Assembly: GCF_002775205.1 (NCBI RefSeq) | Contig: NC_036447.1 | Location: 26,146,501 to 26,210,500 of the forward strand | Reading direction: 5' to 3' | DNA length: 64,000 bases | Source: Xiphophorus maculatus | Lineage: Eukaryota > Chordata > Actinopteri > Cyprinodontiformes > Poeciliidae | Shown: in pieces, positions 22,816 through 35,049 of the stretch | Numbering within the stretch: position 1 is the first letter of the stretch | How the letters are laid out: each line of letters starts with the position of its first letter | Notes under the pieces: model-generated | The model's input: the letters and a program-made list of their open reading frames with translations, nothing else | Databases searched by the model: none | Told to the model about the DNA's origin: nothing | Position numbers and translations under genes: made by a program

Positions 22816-23289
22816 AGGGGCAGTGTTATGCCTTCTTTCACGCATGTTTGAGAAATCCGTTAATCTCCCGTAGCAACCATTCAACTGTGCGAAACGCCTG
22901 GTTGGACCGAGAGTCGCCTTCGACAACGAAGCTCCAGTTTCCAAGCTGAGCTTCTGCCCACTCAGCTCCTTCAGACTAGCCAGCAGCAATTAGCAACCAC
23001 CTGGTGGAACAGAGCATCGGCTGAGCTCGTTATATGAGCTGCTTCCATTGAAATGCTGCTAAAGGGTTAATAGAGGAGCGATGTAGTGATGACTGCCTGA
23101 AGGTGGGGTTTCAGAAAGAGGAGGAGTTTTTAAAGGGACAGAGACCCAATTTCACAGCGTTAAAGTCACGACATCAAATTTCTTTTATCATATTTGACAT
23201 ATAGAGCATTTTTATAGCAACTGAACACAGTTACTTGATTGTGCTATAAAATGCCACTATGTTAATGGAAAATACACACTACTGCCCCT
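22816..23289. mobile_element. dispersed repeat A, near-complete copy
   Basis: A 474-bp unit that starts AGGGGCAGT and ends ACTGCCCCT, an inverted pair. The right 85 bp reappear inverted at 38672-38755, and the interior matches 9710-10080. No coding capacity. Terminal inverted repeats and several copies in one window indicate a non-autonomous DNA transposon. The target duplication is unclear. Confidence 0.65.
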
Positions 23290-24880
23290 ATACAATCTGG
23301 GGAGGCTCCAGCTTCATGATGCATTTTAAACAGGCAAAAGATTAGATGTTGCACCGTTCATGCAACTCGATTACATGAAGTAAAGCGCAGAGTGCATCTT
23401 CTCCTCCATGCATGCGACTGATGGCCACTAACAGGATTAACAGGGGAACTATCACCAGCATGTAAAATTGCAACGATTAAACCCATCAGTGCTGTCAGCT
23501 TTTCCAGCAGCTGCTAACCATTTTTACTCTCCTGCAAGATTTTTCCACCTTACCACGGCTTCTTCCCGTTTTTGGCTTCTCCCCCGTGACGCTTTCGCTT
23601 TGAAGCCGATATCCGAATCTTGAGTCACTCTGTTCGACAAGAGCGCAGCCATGAGTCATGGACCGAGAGATCGTTTTGATTGGCTCATGCCTCAGTCGCC
23701 AGGGTTCAACCTTAAGAAATGAAAACACTACTGCGAAATCTTGTCGAGCCACTTAAGGGCCGACCGCAGAAACGCAGAGCAACAGTTTAATATCACAATA
23801 ACTATCACGAGGTTTTCCCTCAGAAACTTAGAGACAGATGTGTTTTTCTGTGATGCGTCACTAGAGGAACTCAAACCTTTCTCAGAAGTTTGAGAAACTT
23901 ACTCTAACCTCATTAGGTTAGAGTAATGAGCTGTGTGGCATTAACAATGAGTACAGGTTCTTTCTTTATAAATGACTCTTTTGTAGTCATTTACGCTGTA
24001 AATGCTTTGTAACCTTTGGATTAATTGTATAATTCATGTGCATGTACTTTTTGTTTTTTGCATACATATTTTTGCCTCCCACATTTATTATTCCAGGAGA
24101 GTTAAAGACATGTAGAAGCTGCAAACTGTGAACTGTTTACGTTTGTGGTTCTAATAAACACAAAATTGTCTTAGTCAGCTTTTTGAGTTTACAAGTAGTT
24201 ATAAATAATTTATTTACTTTCTGTTTTTCTGTTGTTTTTTTTTATACCTAGTTTGGTGAAGCACAAAGGGGCTCGGGCGGCGCTCATGTCGCCCTGGGTG
24301 GTTGCCCACGTCGCCCATATCAGAACTGTACATTCTTCATAGTAAAGAAAAGACATACTTTGTTGTATATCAAGAAAGCATGTTTACTTTAAACACTATG
24401 CTAAATAAATAATTTGTTCTCTAAACATCCCTGTTTGGATGTGACTTATCCCTTTTAGCACAAATCTGACACAACTAGCCCTGTGATTGGCCAACATCCC
24501 TGAGTGTGAGAATGAAGTTGTTTTGAGAGCTGCTCACCAGACATGTGGCTTGACCTATGAATCAGATTTTCCTCATCCTGTTGAATGAGAGGCTGACCTC
24601 GGATAAAAGTCAACATTCACACTTAAACCTTCAGATCTGGAAGGAGAAGGAGAAAATCTGTGGGATGTCAACATTTACACAATTAAACTCCCTTTATTTG
24701 GAAGGTAAAATGTTTTTGGAAGTTGTGTAAGTTCATTTGCCTGTGTTTCACGGGTTTCTGTGTTAACATGGCTGTCGGGCTGAGGAAGGAAGCTTTAGCA
24801 TCGGGTTGAATCCGAGGGACTCGGGTGTTGGGTGGCCAGAATGTCAGAAGCAAAATCTCTGTCATCGGAGGAATATATAT
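23290..24880. other. intergenic, no gene seen
   Basis: Holds a 12-bp perfect hairpin at 23899-23926 and some G+C-rich words near 24270-24320. No gene recognised. Confidence 0.35.
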
Positions 24881-24889
24881 AGGATGTGG

Positions 24890-25230
24890 AGAAGGACACT
24901 CCAGGGCTTCCCCCAGAAAACTTGCTAAGCCTGGTGGTCGGGGCGCCGAGGCGGACCACCGGCGGTCCACCGTGTTTTTGTATTTAAAGATGTTAAGTAG
25001 ACAGGAAATATAAAAAATATTACGGGGTGATTATATGTTACGGGAAGACATTGACAGTGAAACGCTATTTAAACCCACAACTAGTCTTAAAAACAGCAAA
25101 TAAAAAAACACAATTAAAATGAATATCAATTATTTGCACTTCTGTTTAATCTAAGTTAAGTCAGCAGCTCCATAAGGCCCCCCAGGGCTTCAGGGGCCCC
25201 ATAAAGGCTGATATTTTAACACAGAACACA
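24890..25230. repeat. probable dispersed repeat with G+C-rich ends
   Basis: G+C-rich left part (GGGCTTCCCCCAGAAAAC through GGCGGTCCACCGTG) and G+C-rich right part (CCCCCCAGGGCTTCAGGGGCCCC) enclose an A/T-rich core. The shared word CAGGGCTTC at both ends and the contrast with the surroundings suggest a repeat, but I could not define ends or a family. Confidence 0.3.
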
Positions 25231-25559
25231 GATACATAAATGTAACATTTGTTTGTTGAGATAAAAGTGCTGCTAAATTTGATTTAATGGTTTCAGTATA
25301 CATAAATTATTTTTTTAAATTGTTTAACATTTAAATGTAAGATTTTATGGATCTGGAAAGTTTACTTTGTAAATGTTCAAAGAATAATATTCATAGTTAA
25401 ATTGTTTTGTTGCCATAGCAACAATCTGATGCTGTGAATTTAATCTTTGAGTTTGAGCTCTGTCTGTTCACAAATACAAACTAGTAAACTGCAATTATAA
25501 CTTATTGCTTTTTAGGTTGGCCAATTAAACTATTGATGGCAGGACCTCAGAAGTGGTTG

Positions 25560-26560
25560 AGACACCTCTCGAATGTCATATAGAGGACACAGACCATTCC
25601 TGTGGTACCAGTCTGTAGGAAAGGGGGTAGGAGATTGTGTTCCAAGGGGTCCCACTTGTAAAGACCCCTGAGAAATGAGGTTGTGATAATAAATAAATAG
25701 TTTGATTGAGGTGTGTTGGACCAGGAATGTGTCTAAAGGCCGTGGTACCCCATCCCACCCGGACTCTCCTTAGAGACGACTCCTTTATGGTAGTCGAAAC
25801 GAGGCTCTGACCGTCTGCTGAACCTTAAATTCAAGAGACGGAGAGCGGTTTTCATCCCTGCCTCGGAACAGTGGACAAGATAATTATCTCTTGCGAAAAT
25901 GCCGACGGCGTCACCGGAGCTCAGCTCTCCGGTCCACATGCACTTTGTGGTTCTGGAGAAGGCCTTCGACCCTGTCCCCCCAAAGTATTAGTGGGGAGGC
26001 TGTGGTAGTACGGGGCATAAGGGGGGATGCCTTTACGGACTATCAGGTCTTTGTCTAAGCAAGGCAAATTCTGTGGCTGCATTCGTGATATAAACTCGAG
26101 CTTATGCCCAAATCCTGTTTGTGGTGTTTATGGACAGGATCTCAACACTTGCCGTGGAGAGGAGGGTATCTGGTAACCTCAAGGTTTAAAATGAGCCATT
26201 TGCAGATGAAGTAGTTCTGTTGGGATCTTTAAGTCGTGACCTTCAGGGTGCCCTAAGATGGTGTGCAGCAGTACTTGAGGAGGGATGAGGCTGTTGTGAT
26301 CAACTGGGAAAAAGGGGGGACTGCTCCTTGCTGCTGGGAAGTTAGTCTCAACCTCAGTTAGTAGGCCATGTATTGTAGTGTCTTGTTCATGGGGTGTAGG
26401 ATGGTGTGGGCTACCAAAGGGTTCCCTCCTTTGACGATGGACAGATGGAGTGAGGGTTTGCTCCGTTCTGCCTATTTTCTGACCCTAGTCTATGTTCATG
26501 AGATAAGGTTTGTGACTAAAAGAGCAAGATCCCAGATACAAACAGCTGCAACCAGATTCC
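25560..26560 (+). mobile_element. decayed LINE reverse transcriptase (Rex3/RTE-like)
   Basis: The plus strand reads HMHFVVLEKAFDPVP, then further on VVFMDRIS and FADEVVLLGSLSRDLQGA. These match the reverse-transcriptase core of RTE-type LINEs (LEKAFDRVP, FMDRIS, and FADDVVLL as the catalytic box). Frameshifts and stops break the frame, and the catalytic second aspartate reads as E. The 3' part (near 26515-26545) has AGAGCAAGATCCCAGATACAAACAGCTGC, the RSRIQAAE region. Confidence 0.7.
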
Positions 26561-26589
26561 TACCATCGACCTCCAACCACTTCTTGTCG

Positions 26590-26800
26590 TCTTCATCATC
26601 CAGTTGTCGATCACGTGACTCGTCTAATGCGAAAAAAAAGTGTTTCCAGTGCAGTTCTGCGAAATAAACCGACTTTGATACGTCTTAGTGCCAAAATTTC
26701 TATTGAAAAACCTTTTTCGAAATTGCCGTGTTTCCACTAGTCAAATTTATTTTTGAAATGTCAAATTGGACAATCATGTGGTCAATGGAAACGCAGCTGC
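26590..26800. repeat. copy of dispersed repeat B
   Basis: Shares GCGAAAAAAAAGTGTTTCC, GAAATAAACCGACTTTGATA and TTTCCACTAGTCAAATTTATTTT with 14395-14790. It sits directly downstream of the LINE remnant. Non-coding. Confidence 0.5.
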
Positions 26801-27095
26801 TGCTGCACATGATGAGATCTGAAATCCATTGTTGCAGACAGAAAAGTGATTTAAAAATGTCCTTAACGTGGAAGACTAACCAGTTGACACACATGTGATA
26901 CAGATGTGGAGGAAAACAAGGCCGCAACCGTTAAATATCAAAACAAGATTCAAACACCACCATGTTGTTTATGCCTCAGCTGAAAGTATTTCAAAGTGTT
27001 TCTCGCTGAGGATTTAATTACCTTTGTTTTGTGTTGAGTGCTTTGTAAAACGAGCCCCTGATTTTCCCGTCTCAGGGCACCAGTCTTCAGCAGCC

Positions 27096-27261
27096 ATGCT
27101 TTCTCTGGACGAGCCGCTGGACCTGAAGCTTCCCTCTGGACGAACAGGCGGTCCTGTGAAGTTTGGAAAGAGGTCCTGTCCCTCATCGATCTGTGCTCCT
27201 ATCCACGCCTCACGGCCACGCCTGCAGTGCACCACCTTCCCATCGCCACCCTCCTCACCAG
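27096..27261 (+). CDS. glis2: GLIS2 transcription factor, coding exon 1
   Basis: First coding exon of GLIS2, a Kruppel-like C2H2 zinc-finger transcription factor of the GLI/ZIC/GLIS group that acts in the nucleus, mostly as a repressor. Mammalian loss causes a nephronophthisis-type kidney disease. Residues 1-12 (MLSLDEPLDLKL) match the conserved N-terminal GLIS2 motif, which fixes the start. The exon opens at about 27076 after a TTTTCCCGTCTCAG acceptor, so the 5' untranslated exon(s) lie upstream. It ends in phase 1 at donor GTAACC. Summed over six exons the coding sequence is 1530 bases (509 residues), close to the roughly 520 of mammalian GLIS2. Teleosts may have two copies; I cannot tell a from b. 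Confidence 0.9.
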
Positions 27262-30020
27262 GTAACCAACCAGGACGCCTGAAGCTCTACAAGCTCAGTT
27301 AATAGACAGATTGGGTCAAGTCAGGCGCCCGCGTGGCATTGATGACGCCCGGTGTCACAGTGAGTCTTCAACAAAACCGGTTCTCTGTTCTCACTTCTCC
27401 GGTAACCTAATATTGCAAATCCAATAGAAGTTTGCTCCTCTCTGTCCTCACACAGAGGTGGATTGTCAGCAGATTTGGAAGCGTCGGCTCTAACGAGCCG
27501 AGCGTGACACCGACGTGAAGCAGCCCAAAGAAAACTGCAGACAGAATCATATGTTTGTCTCCAAACCAGGCTTCCCACTAAGCACTGAGGCACGTCCAGA
27601 TTGCACCGGGGGCAGAGGTGGAAACCGGATCGGAGAATGGTTTTTGTTACGTCGGAGAGAAGTGTCGTTTTCGAGCTAATTAGGAAGAAGTGGAAAAACT
27701 TTGTCAAATTGCAGCTGTGACATGTGAACACAATGTAAGGCTGAAAAAAAAAGAAGAAAAAAAGATTGTGTAGATATTTCTATAAGTATTTTATGTGGAA
27801 TTAATCCTTATTAAATAAGGATGTAGGGTTATATTTTTGATTAATGTTAATATTCTTACTGGGGCAGACATAAAGTTAACATATATCTATTTATATAAAC
27901 TTTAGGTTATTTATCACCAATAGTACTGTGAAATAACTTTTCTTCATTATGTATTAAAGCATCATTTTTTCAGCGTTATTCAATGTATTGAAACAATGTA
28001 ATGAATTTGATCGATACTGCGGAAGCTTTATTGATATCCATAAAATATTAATACGTTTAATATGATAATATGTGGTCACTTTCTCTTATCTAGTGTTCAG
28101 AATTGGAAAGACAAATGCAGCATGATATTCAAGTATGGCAGATAATGTAGTTGAGCCTTTTCACTATTCTATCAAACACATTTAGCAAGAGACACATTGC
28201 TTTTTAATTTGTCCTTTAAATTACGCTATAATTAAACAATTCACTTGTTTACTTTTGTGAACAAAAAAGGCTGCAGGTCTATGCAGCTCCACATTGCGGT
28301 CAGGTGCTTCTTGTTTGCTTAACTAAGTCCCCACATGTGCATCCAAGCTGTTTGTGCTCCGGTCAAAAACAGATGGAACCATAAATAGTTTAAAAAAAAA
28401 AAAAAAAAAAAAGAAGGGCCACGTGAATCAGTTCTATAGTTCAAGAAAATAAAGGAACTCCTTCCGATCATCAAAAGAAATATGTGGTGAGTCATGAAAT
28501 AAGGAACTGTTGTGAAAGTAATTTTTTCCCATAGGGAGCGTTATCTCAACAACACAAAAGGAAAAAAAAAAATATGTTAATGTGATTTTAAAGTACTAAA
28601 TTCCAACATGTCTGAAGATGGATCAAAACTCTGAGCTTATGAGAATCTAAGTGACTCAAAGCGACTTCAGAGAACAAGCTCCGACTTGTTAACATTTAAG
28701 TATTAACCCTACTGACAAGTCCTATATCACTTTGGATTTTAATGCCAACTAAAGCCTGTTGATGCATAATATACACAAACCAAGGATTGTACTAAAAACA
28801 TTTTCCAGACATCTAGTGATTGAAGTTATGCCAAATTATGACTTGTTTTGCAAATGAGCATAGTAAATAGTGGTGGTTTGTGAAATAGCGACGCATTAAT
28901 GTTATTGAAAAAGTTCATTTATTTCAGTAACTAAATTCACCAAGTGAAACACATCATGTAGACTGCGCACAGACTGATGTCTTCAAGCTTTTATTTGTTA
29001 ATTATAAGGATTTTCTGGCTACAGCTAATAAAAACATGTCACTTTCGATAAGAGTTTTACATCAGACCAATAAAAAAATACAATCAAGTCAATATAGAAA
29101 TGTGGGCTTAATGAAAAGTGTGTTTAATACCTGCTTGAAGGTTATTTTCAAAAGGTGCTTTCAGTCTGTTTAAATGCATATTTGTAATTTACCGAATGAC
29201 TGCGTTAGCCACTTGGGAAGTTGCCCAGGGCAGCATCAGAAAATGGGGGTTACACAAACTCCAGATAAAATTATAGAAATTATCTGTCAGTTTAATCATG
29301 AAGAAATCTTCTATTACATTTATGTATGTGCAAATCTATGGAGATATGGCGCCCCCAAGTGTTGAATATGCGCATGTGTTCTGTATTTTGTAAAGCAGTG
29401 CATTTTATTATGCGCCAGAATATCAGAGGATTTTCCTCATTTTTCTATTTATTCACTAGAACTAAATGCTACATTCAAATTAACAATCTCTACTTAATTT
29501 AGTATTGGCTCAACAACCAAAACACATTTTGTTTTTATGTAACTGGAATTGAATTCAGGCGTTAAGACTTATGATACTGATACCGCCTTAAATAAAACAT
29601 AAAGATTACAAAGATAATGCATTTATTTTTAGTGTGTAAAATTGTCTAAAAATATTCTTCGTCATTATTCAGTTCGGCTCGATGGGATATTGATTGTCTG
29701 GAAGTGTTGATACATTTAAAGTCAAACAACAGTATGAATAAATCTGCTAACACAGTTACAGGCTGGGAAAAGAAATCTGAAAAGTTTAACGAAATTCTAT
29801 CTAACTAGTCTGACTAGTCAAAGTCAACTGAGGTGAGAAAGAAAAACGACAAAAAAACAAAAACAGAATTTAAAGCTGAAACACTTAAAAGTTAGAGGTC
29901 AGTTTAAGCACGCGCAGGAACCACTTAGTGTAAATGTGATTATAAAGCTCCAAGCTGTATAGTCTAACATAAAACATGACAAGCTGCCATCTTTTTTAAC
30001 CTCTAAACTTTCCCATCCAG
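27262..30020 (+). other. glis2: glis2 intron 1
   Basis: A/T-rich intron. A short block near 29213-29260 resembles the one near 3955-4000. An A-run lies at 28390-28412. No exon recognised within it. Confidence 0.7.
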
Positions 30021-30173
30021 ATTCCCAGTCTTCTCAGGAGCGACCCGGCTGCTGCTTCACCCCTCCAGCCATGGATCTCAGCATGTCCCCGTCTTCTCAG
30101 CGGGCCCTCTCCCTGTCTCCGTCTCCGTCCTCCCCCTCGTCCCCCTGCCCTCCCTCGCCCCTGGAGTCCCCTC

Positions 30174-30236
<63 letters not shown>

Positions 30237-30259
30237 CGCAGCCTCACCTCTTCTCTCGG
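30021..30259 (+). CDS. glis2: GLIS2 coding exon 2, with 20-serine tract
   Basis: Residues 56-135. It enters in phase 1 after CATCCAG and leaves in phase 0 at donor GTAAGA. It encodes MDLSMSPSSQRALSLSPSP (the GLIS2 'VDLSLSP' region), a run of Ser/Pro, then an uninterrupted run of 20 AGC serine codons (30176-30235) followed by PQPHLFSR. The region lies before the zinc fingers, where mammalian GLIS2 is also Ser/Pro-rich and carries regulatory activity. A pure CAG/AGC run of this length is probably variable between individuals. Confidence 0.9.
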
Positions 30260-32556
30260 GTAAGAGGCGCTGGTTCCACAATGACACACAGCAACGTGCG
30301 CCCCGTCACATCAGATGGCCACGGCAGCACTGAATGTGTTTTTAGCTTTTGACTGTTGACTTTAAAGCTGCAGTATGTAACTTTAAAAAAACAACAAATG
30401 TATATTTTTACATACACTGTATGTGTTGAAACTGCCACTATGTGTTGTGACAGTTTGGCATGAGACAGGTAACCTGTGGAAAAAAAAGTTTAGCTCCTCT
30501 GACTTCTCTCAGTGCTAACTAGAAACAACCAATCAGACCCAGGAGGCGGGTCTTATTGCTGTCAATCACCCCCTTCCCAGCTCCCCTCTTGCTCTCTACT
30601 AGCTGGCGGAGCGTGTTGTGAATGCTAGGCTAGGTAGCAGGACCACCGATGGTTTTCCTGTAACGGTGAGTTGTTTCTAGGCCATTAGCACATTTAGCAG
30701 CATGTACATGAGGTTGATTGACAGCGCCAAGGCCCTCCTCCTGGCTCTGATTGGTTGTTTATCATTTGGGACGAATCGGAAGCGGTGCATTTCTTCAAAA
30801 GGCAGTAGTAGCTCAGGGAGGAGGTGGAGGACGTCGTCACCGATTATCTGTCTCAAACTGCTGACAGTTTTAGCAAATATGTAAAATCATATTTTTATAT
30901 AAAAGTTGAAGACTGAATTCTATAGATTGAGGTTTTGAATGGATGTTAACTGGTTTTAAGGGATTCATTTTGAACTTTTTTCGTCTTTTTGACAAGAATA
31001 CCGTCATCTCAAAAGAAACATACACTTAATTAAAATTCACGTGTCCATTGTAAATACATTTTTTGTTTGATAAATTATAAAATGGTAGATTCTGCATTTT
31101 GCTGTTTTTTTTAACACCTGTAGGTAGATTTAAAAACTAATCTTAATGAGGCTCCAATGGACAAAACCCAAAGAAAAAGCTAATCTCTTATGTCAACAAC
31201 TAATCTCCTGGATTTGAGTGTCAGGAAAATGTAACGTCCAGTGCTTCAGCTGCTTTCTGCAGAGCTGCACCAAAACAAAGAAAAGAACAAAGAAGATCAA
31301 GTCAGGTAAAACATACTTAGATTATGCAATAAAATTTGGAGTTTTTAGATAAAAGAACAATAAAATGCAGTTTTGCAAGCCGTGTACACCAAAACTTGTT
31401 GCCTAGATACGTGTGCAAATCCCAGACAACACAGAAACTACAGCTATAAAGATACTTCCTCTTCATCATCACTTTATGTCCTAGTCTAAGTAAAGCATGC
31501 CATGCTATGTCTTATTTTATTCATTTCTAAACATTATATTATACGATCGGAGATTATGATTGGATTTTGTTTTAAATTGTCACTTGTGCACAGCAGTCCG
31601 AGTCGCACCTTTAAACTTCTAAATGAATTTTGCCTTTAAATTGATTTCACAAACATAAATGAAAAATGCTCTTTGCAAAATTTCACAAAACACGACAATC
31701 TCCAGATCCATGTCCTCATTTGATTGATCCAGTAAACTTGAGCAGAAATCCACTTGACGTGTGTCCCGTTAACCGCTGACTTCTTCTTCTAAATTGAGAA
31801 ACGTGCAATTTGATTTGTCTGATTCCAGCTGTTCAGAGATCGGGGAGAAATCAAATTGTATACGTGCGTCAAAGATGAATTATAAAACATGTATTTTTAT
31901 AGAAGACTAAATCTTGAATCCCTCACATGAACATTCTTTGACCCGTTAAACTTTAAGCTGACAACTTTGAGAGGTTTTTTCCAAAGATTCCTTTTTGTCT
32001 TTTCCAAGTCCCCAGTCTCAGCCACTCCAAAAACCAATCCTCAGTTTCTGTTTTAAATCAATTTGATCAACCTGTCATTTTTCAAAAGGAATCATTATTT
32101 TTGCTGTTTCTTTTTCTTTTTAAGATATTAATTGATGTGTTCCTACTGTGGATGTTTTCAACAGGGTCAAAACAATTCTTGGCGCTGTCAGACATCAGGT
32201 CTAACAGTAGGGGGCAGTAGATGCCACAAAAACTATAAAAACAAATTTGTTCCATATTATCAAAAAGAAAGCAATGGATTTTTTCCAGTATTTCCTTAGA
32301 TTTGTGTTGTTCGGCTGTAACGTTTTGGATTTAAAAAGGAGAAGAACAAGAAGAAAAAGGTTCCTACTGAATTCAACCGATTCTTAACAGTGCTCGGAGG
32401 TATTAAGAAATTTTTAAAGCATCTTAAAAGTGCAAAAGAACAGGTTAAAGTTAGAAACTTTTTCTCCGTTCACAGAATGACTCAGTTTTAGTGTGATGTG
32501 GAGGCAGCTTGTGTGAACTTTCAAACCTCTCTCTGTGCGATCTTCTCCTCTGGTAG
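30260..32556 (+). other. glis2: glis2 intron 2
   Basis: Contains a dispersed repeat at about 30365-30916 (separate entry) and otherwise A/T-rich DNA with no recognised exon. Confidence 0.7.
30365..30916. mobile_element. non-autonomous DNA element with degenerate inverted ends
   Basis: Begins GCTGCAGTATGTAACTTT and ends with AAAAGTTGAAGACTG, which pairs with the left end at roughly 11 of 15 positions. It is more G+C-rich than the intron around it, with CCAATCAG and GATTGGTT words inside. No ORF of note. It resembles common fish non-autonomous elements, but no clean target duplication is visible. Confidence 0.45.
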
Positions 32557-32742
32557 GAAGCGTCTTGGCATCACAGTGTTGAAGGTGGAGCCTCCCAGCC
32601 CGGATTTCCATTCTACTTCCCCATGAGGAGCCTGCAGAGGGGCTACGGCTTTTCCTCCTCCGTGTTCATCGGCCAGCACAGAGAGAAGGCCGTTTCCCCC
32701 GAGCCCTCACAGGAAGGTCAGCTGGCCTGTCGGTGGAAGAAG
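32557..32742 (+). CDS. glis2: GLIS2 coding exon 3
   Basis: Residues 136-197, phase 0 at both ends, acceptor TCTGGTAG, donor GTAAAA. It ends in LACRWKK; C193 is the first zinc ligand of finger 1, whose remainder is in exon 4, so finger 1 is split by an intron as in other GLIS2 genes. The part before it (FPFYFPMRSLQ ... SPEPSQEGQL) matches the linker that precedes the fingers in mammalian GLIS2. Confidence 0.9.
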
Positions 32743-34537
32743 GTAAAATTCCTGCTCAGTTTGACACGCTGTGCAAGATCTGATCAAAGTTATCTTTCAA
32801 TTTTTAACCAATATTAACCAGGGTTAAATATTGAACCAACAGGGTTCAATATTTAACCCTGTTGAGTCAAGCTCAACTGGGTCTTCTTTCCCCGCTGATC
32901 CTGCCAAGCCTGTTCCCTTGGCTGTGGTTTCGCTGGATGGGAGTTAGGGACAATGGGAATGGTTAAAAACCATGGCAGTTTTTTACCATGGGGAAAAAAG
33001 CTGCAGCTGTAACTCTGGCCACTGGGTGGCGGTATAAGCAAATAATAATAATAATAATAATAACATGAATATAAAATAGTTAAATAAATAGAAAAAGAAA
33101 ATGGTACTAAGCACTAAATATTATATTTAATAGAAACTAATGCCGAACTGAAACTTATGCGTAACATGTTGGAGACCTTTGAGCAGAGTTTGCAATTTGT
33201 AAGATCAGTTATACTTAGTTGCTAAGGTTGGGACATTGTGAACTTTTACTCGCTTTGAAAAAACGTCTAAAAAAAAAAAAACAGCCAGCAGATTTTCCAA
33301 CACCTCCCACTGACATGTAATTAGAAGAGTGTTTGAGTGTAGGAAAAATAATATATTTGATAACAACGTCTAAACATTGACACAGGTTGAATAAACATAC
33401 CCATCGTTTGTTCATTCAACATTTAGAAAGTTAGGCTGTACTATATACAATTGCTCTTCTGTTCATGAAATACTAAAAAGCACACGGTGAAATGAGTTGG
33501 AAGTAAATGCTAAAAAAAAAATCGAATCAAATATTTGATATCAATAAAAATGGAGGAATAAAATAGTGAATATCAAAAAATGTGAATGAAAAATTAGGAG
33601 TCAATGTAAATAGAAATGATTACGCATGGATACTAACATATAAACATTATTTGTTTGTGTTTTGATTTAAAATGTGAATTATTGAGATTACACGTTTAGG
33701 TAAAAGGTAATGGATGCAGTATAAATATGTAGTTAAAACCATTTCTGGTACGTCCATATGTCTTGAAGAAGAGAGCTGATCTCTGGGGGATCCTGGGTAA
33801 GATGCAGTTTTAGTGAAAAACAATCGTTGGTTGAGAAAACGCTAGAAGAGGTGAATGTTGCCCAGAACCAGAACCAAAACTGGAGAAACAGCATTCAGTG
33901 TTTTATAGTCTTCTAATCTGGAGCTGTCAAGGTGTGTGTTGGTACACTGGGGACTAGGAAATGAAGTCTAACATAAAAGAATAACTAGACACACGAAATA
34001 AACAAACCGGAATCACTAGCTAAGGGCTGAAATAAAGTAAAACAGAAACCAGGCTGATCCAATCAAAAGAACATTCCCTTCTGATGTGTGATGCCCTTCA
34101 TTGTGGCAACAGGGTTTTTTATGATTAGACTTGTAGAGCGCACTGCTATAGGTTATACTGTTAATGTATAACCCCAAAACAACTCCAACAATGTAACAGG
34201 AACAAACTTCCAGAAAACTGCAAACACGCCGAAACACTGACTTCCTATAAATCAGTCACCTCTTTAGAGTTGCCTTTGATCAGCAGCAAAAGGAATATTG
34301 ACCAACATATTTGACATATGCTTGCTTTATGATTTTTATGATGGCAGTTTATTGCGTGTTTAATAATGAGTAACTACATTTTATGTTCCTGTGGCGTAAA
34401 GCACTTTGAACTCCCTTGCTGCTGAAATGTGCTGTACAAATACGGTGGACTTGACTTAACCAATCAGTAATTGTCACATAATGACTTGTACAACATCCCT
34501 CTCTGATTTCTGTCCTCTCCATCTCTCTCCTCTCCAG
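32743..34537 (+). other. glis2: glis2 intron 3
   Basis: Holds a perfect 19-bp hairpin at 32819-32861, an (AAT)n tract at about 33042-33062, a Tc1-like scrap near 34080-34190 that matches 37355-37437, and an L2-like LINE 3' tail at about 34385-34458 (AAAGCACTTTGAACTCCC ... GTGCTGTACAAATA). Confidence 0.65.
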
Positions 34538-34671
34538 TGTCGCCTGCTTTTCGACTCACTCCAGGAGTTGGTAGATCACATTAACGACTTCCACGTCAAG
34601 CCTGAGAAAGACTCTGGGTACTGCTGCCAGTGGGAGGGCTGCGCTCGCAACGGGAGAGGCTTCAACGCCAG
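34538..34671 (+). CDS. glis2: GLIS2 coding exon 4, zinc fingers 1-2
   Basis: Residues 198-242, phase 0 in, phase 2 out. It carries the second cysteine of finger 1 (C198) and its histidines H211 and H216, then the cysteines of finger 2 (C227, C232) in YCCQWEGCARNGRGFNA. The acceptor is CTCTCCAG and the donor is GTACTG. Near-identity with mammalian GLIS2 in this stretch (LVDHxND.HVKPE..) is the strongest evidence for the assignment. Confidence 0.95.
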
Positions 34672-34930
34672 GTACTGTGCACAAACACAGGGACAAAGGG
34701 TCAAGCTATTCATACCTGATGTCCTGTTGGAAACAGGATATATTGGGTGTAGACTTATCTTCTACACCCTCGGATAAAACATTTGAGAGTATTTGAATAC
34801 ACAAAGCTACCGTATCCCACCAAAGGTCATGTCCCGGTTAAGAGCAATTCTTTAAGCCAAATTTTTTTGGCCTGCAGCATCAGCAAAGCACACATATTAT
34901 GGTTGTAACTTTATGTTGTTTGCGCTGCAG

Positions 34931-35049
34931 GTACAAAATGCTGATTCACATCCGCACCCACACCAACGAGAAGCCGCACCACTGTCCCACCTGCAACAAG
35001 AGCTTTTCACGTCTGGAGAACCTGAAGATTCATACCCGCTCCCACACAG
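34931..35049 (+). CDS. glis2: GLIS2 coding exon 5, zinc fingers 2-3
   Basis: Residues 242-282, phase 2 in, phase 1 out. It completes finger 2 (H248, H252), has the TNEKPHH linker, then all of finger 3 (C260, C263, H276, H280) in CPTCNKSFSRLENLKIH. The donor is GTGATC. The sequence is essentially invariant across GLI/GLIS proteins. Confidence 0.95.

Noticed and set aside
29996..30289. Minus-strand poly-Ala and poly-Cys frames opposite glis2 exon 2
   Set aside because: They are shadows of the AGC repeat, which is coding on the plus strand as serine within a well supported glis2 exon.
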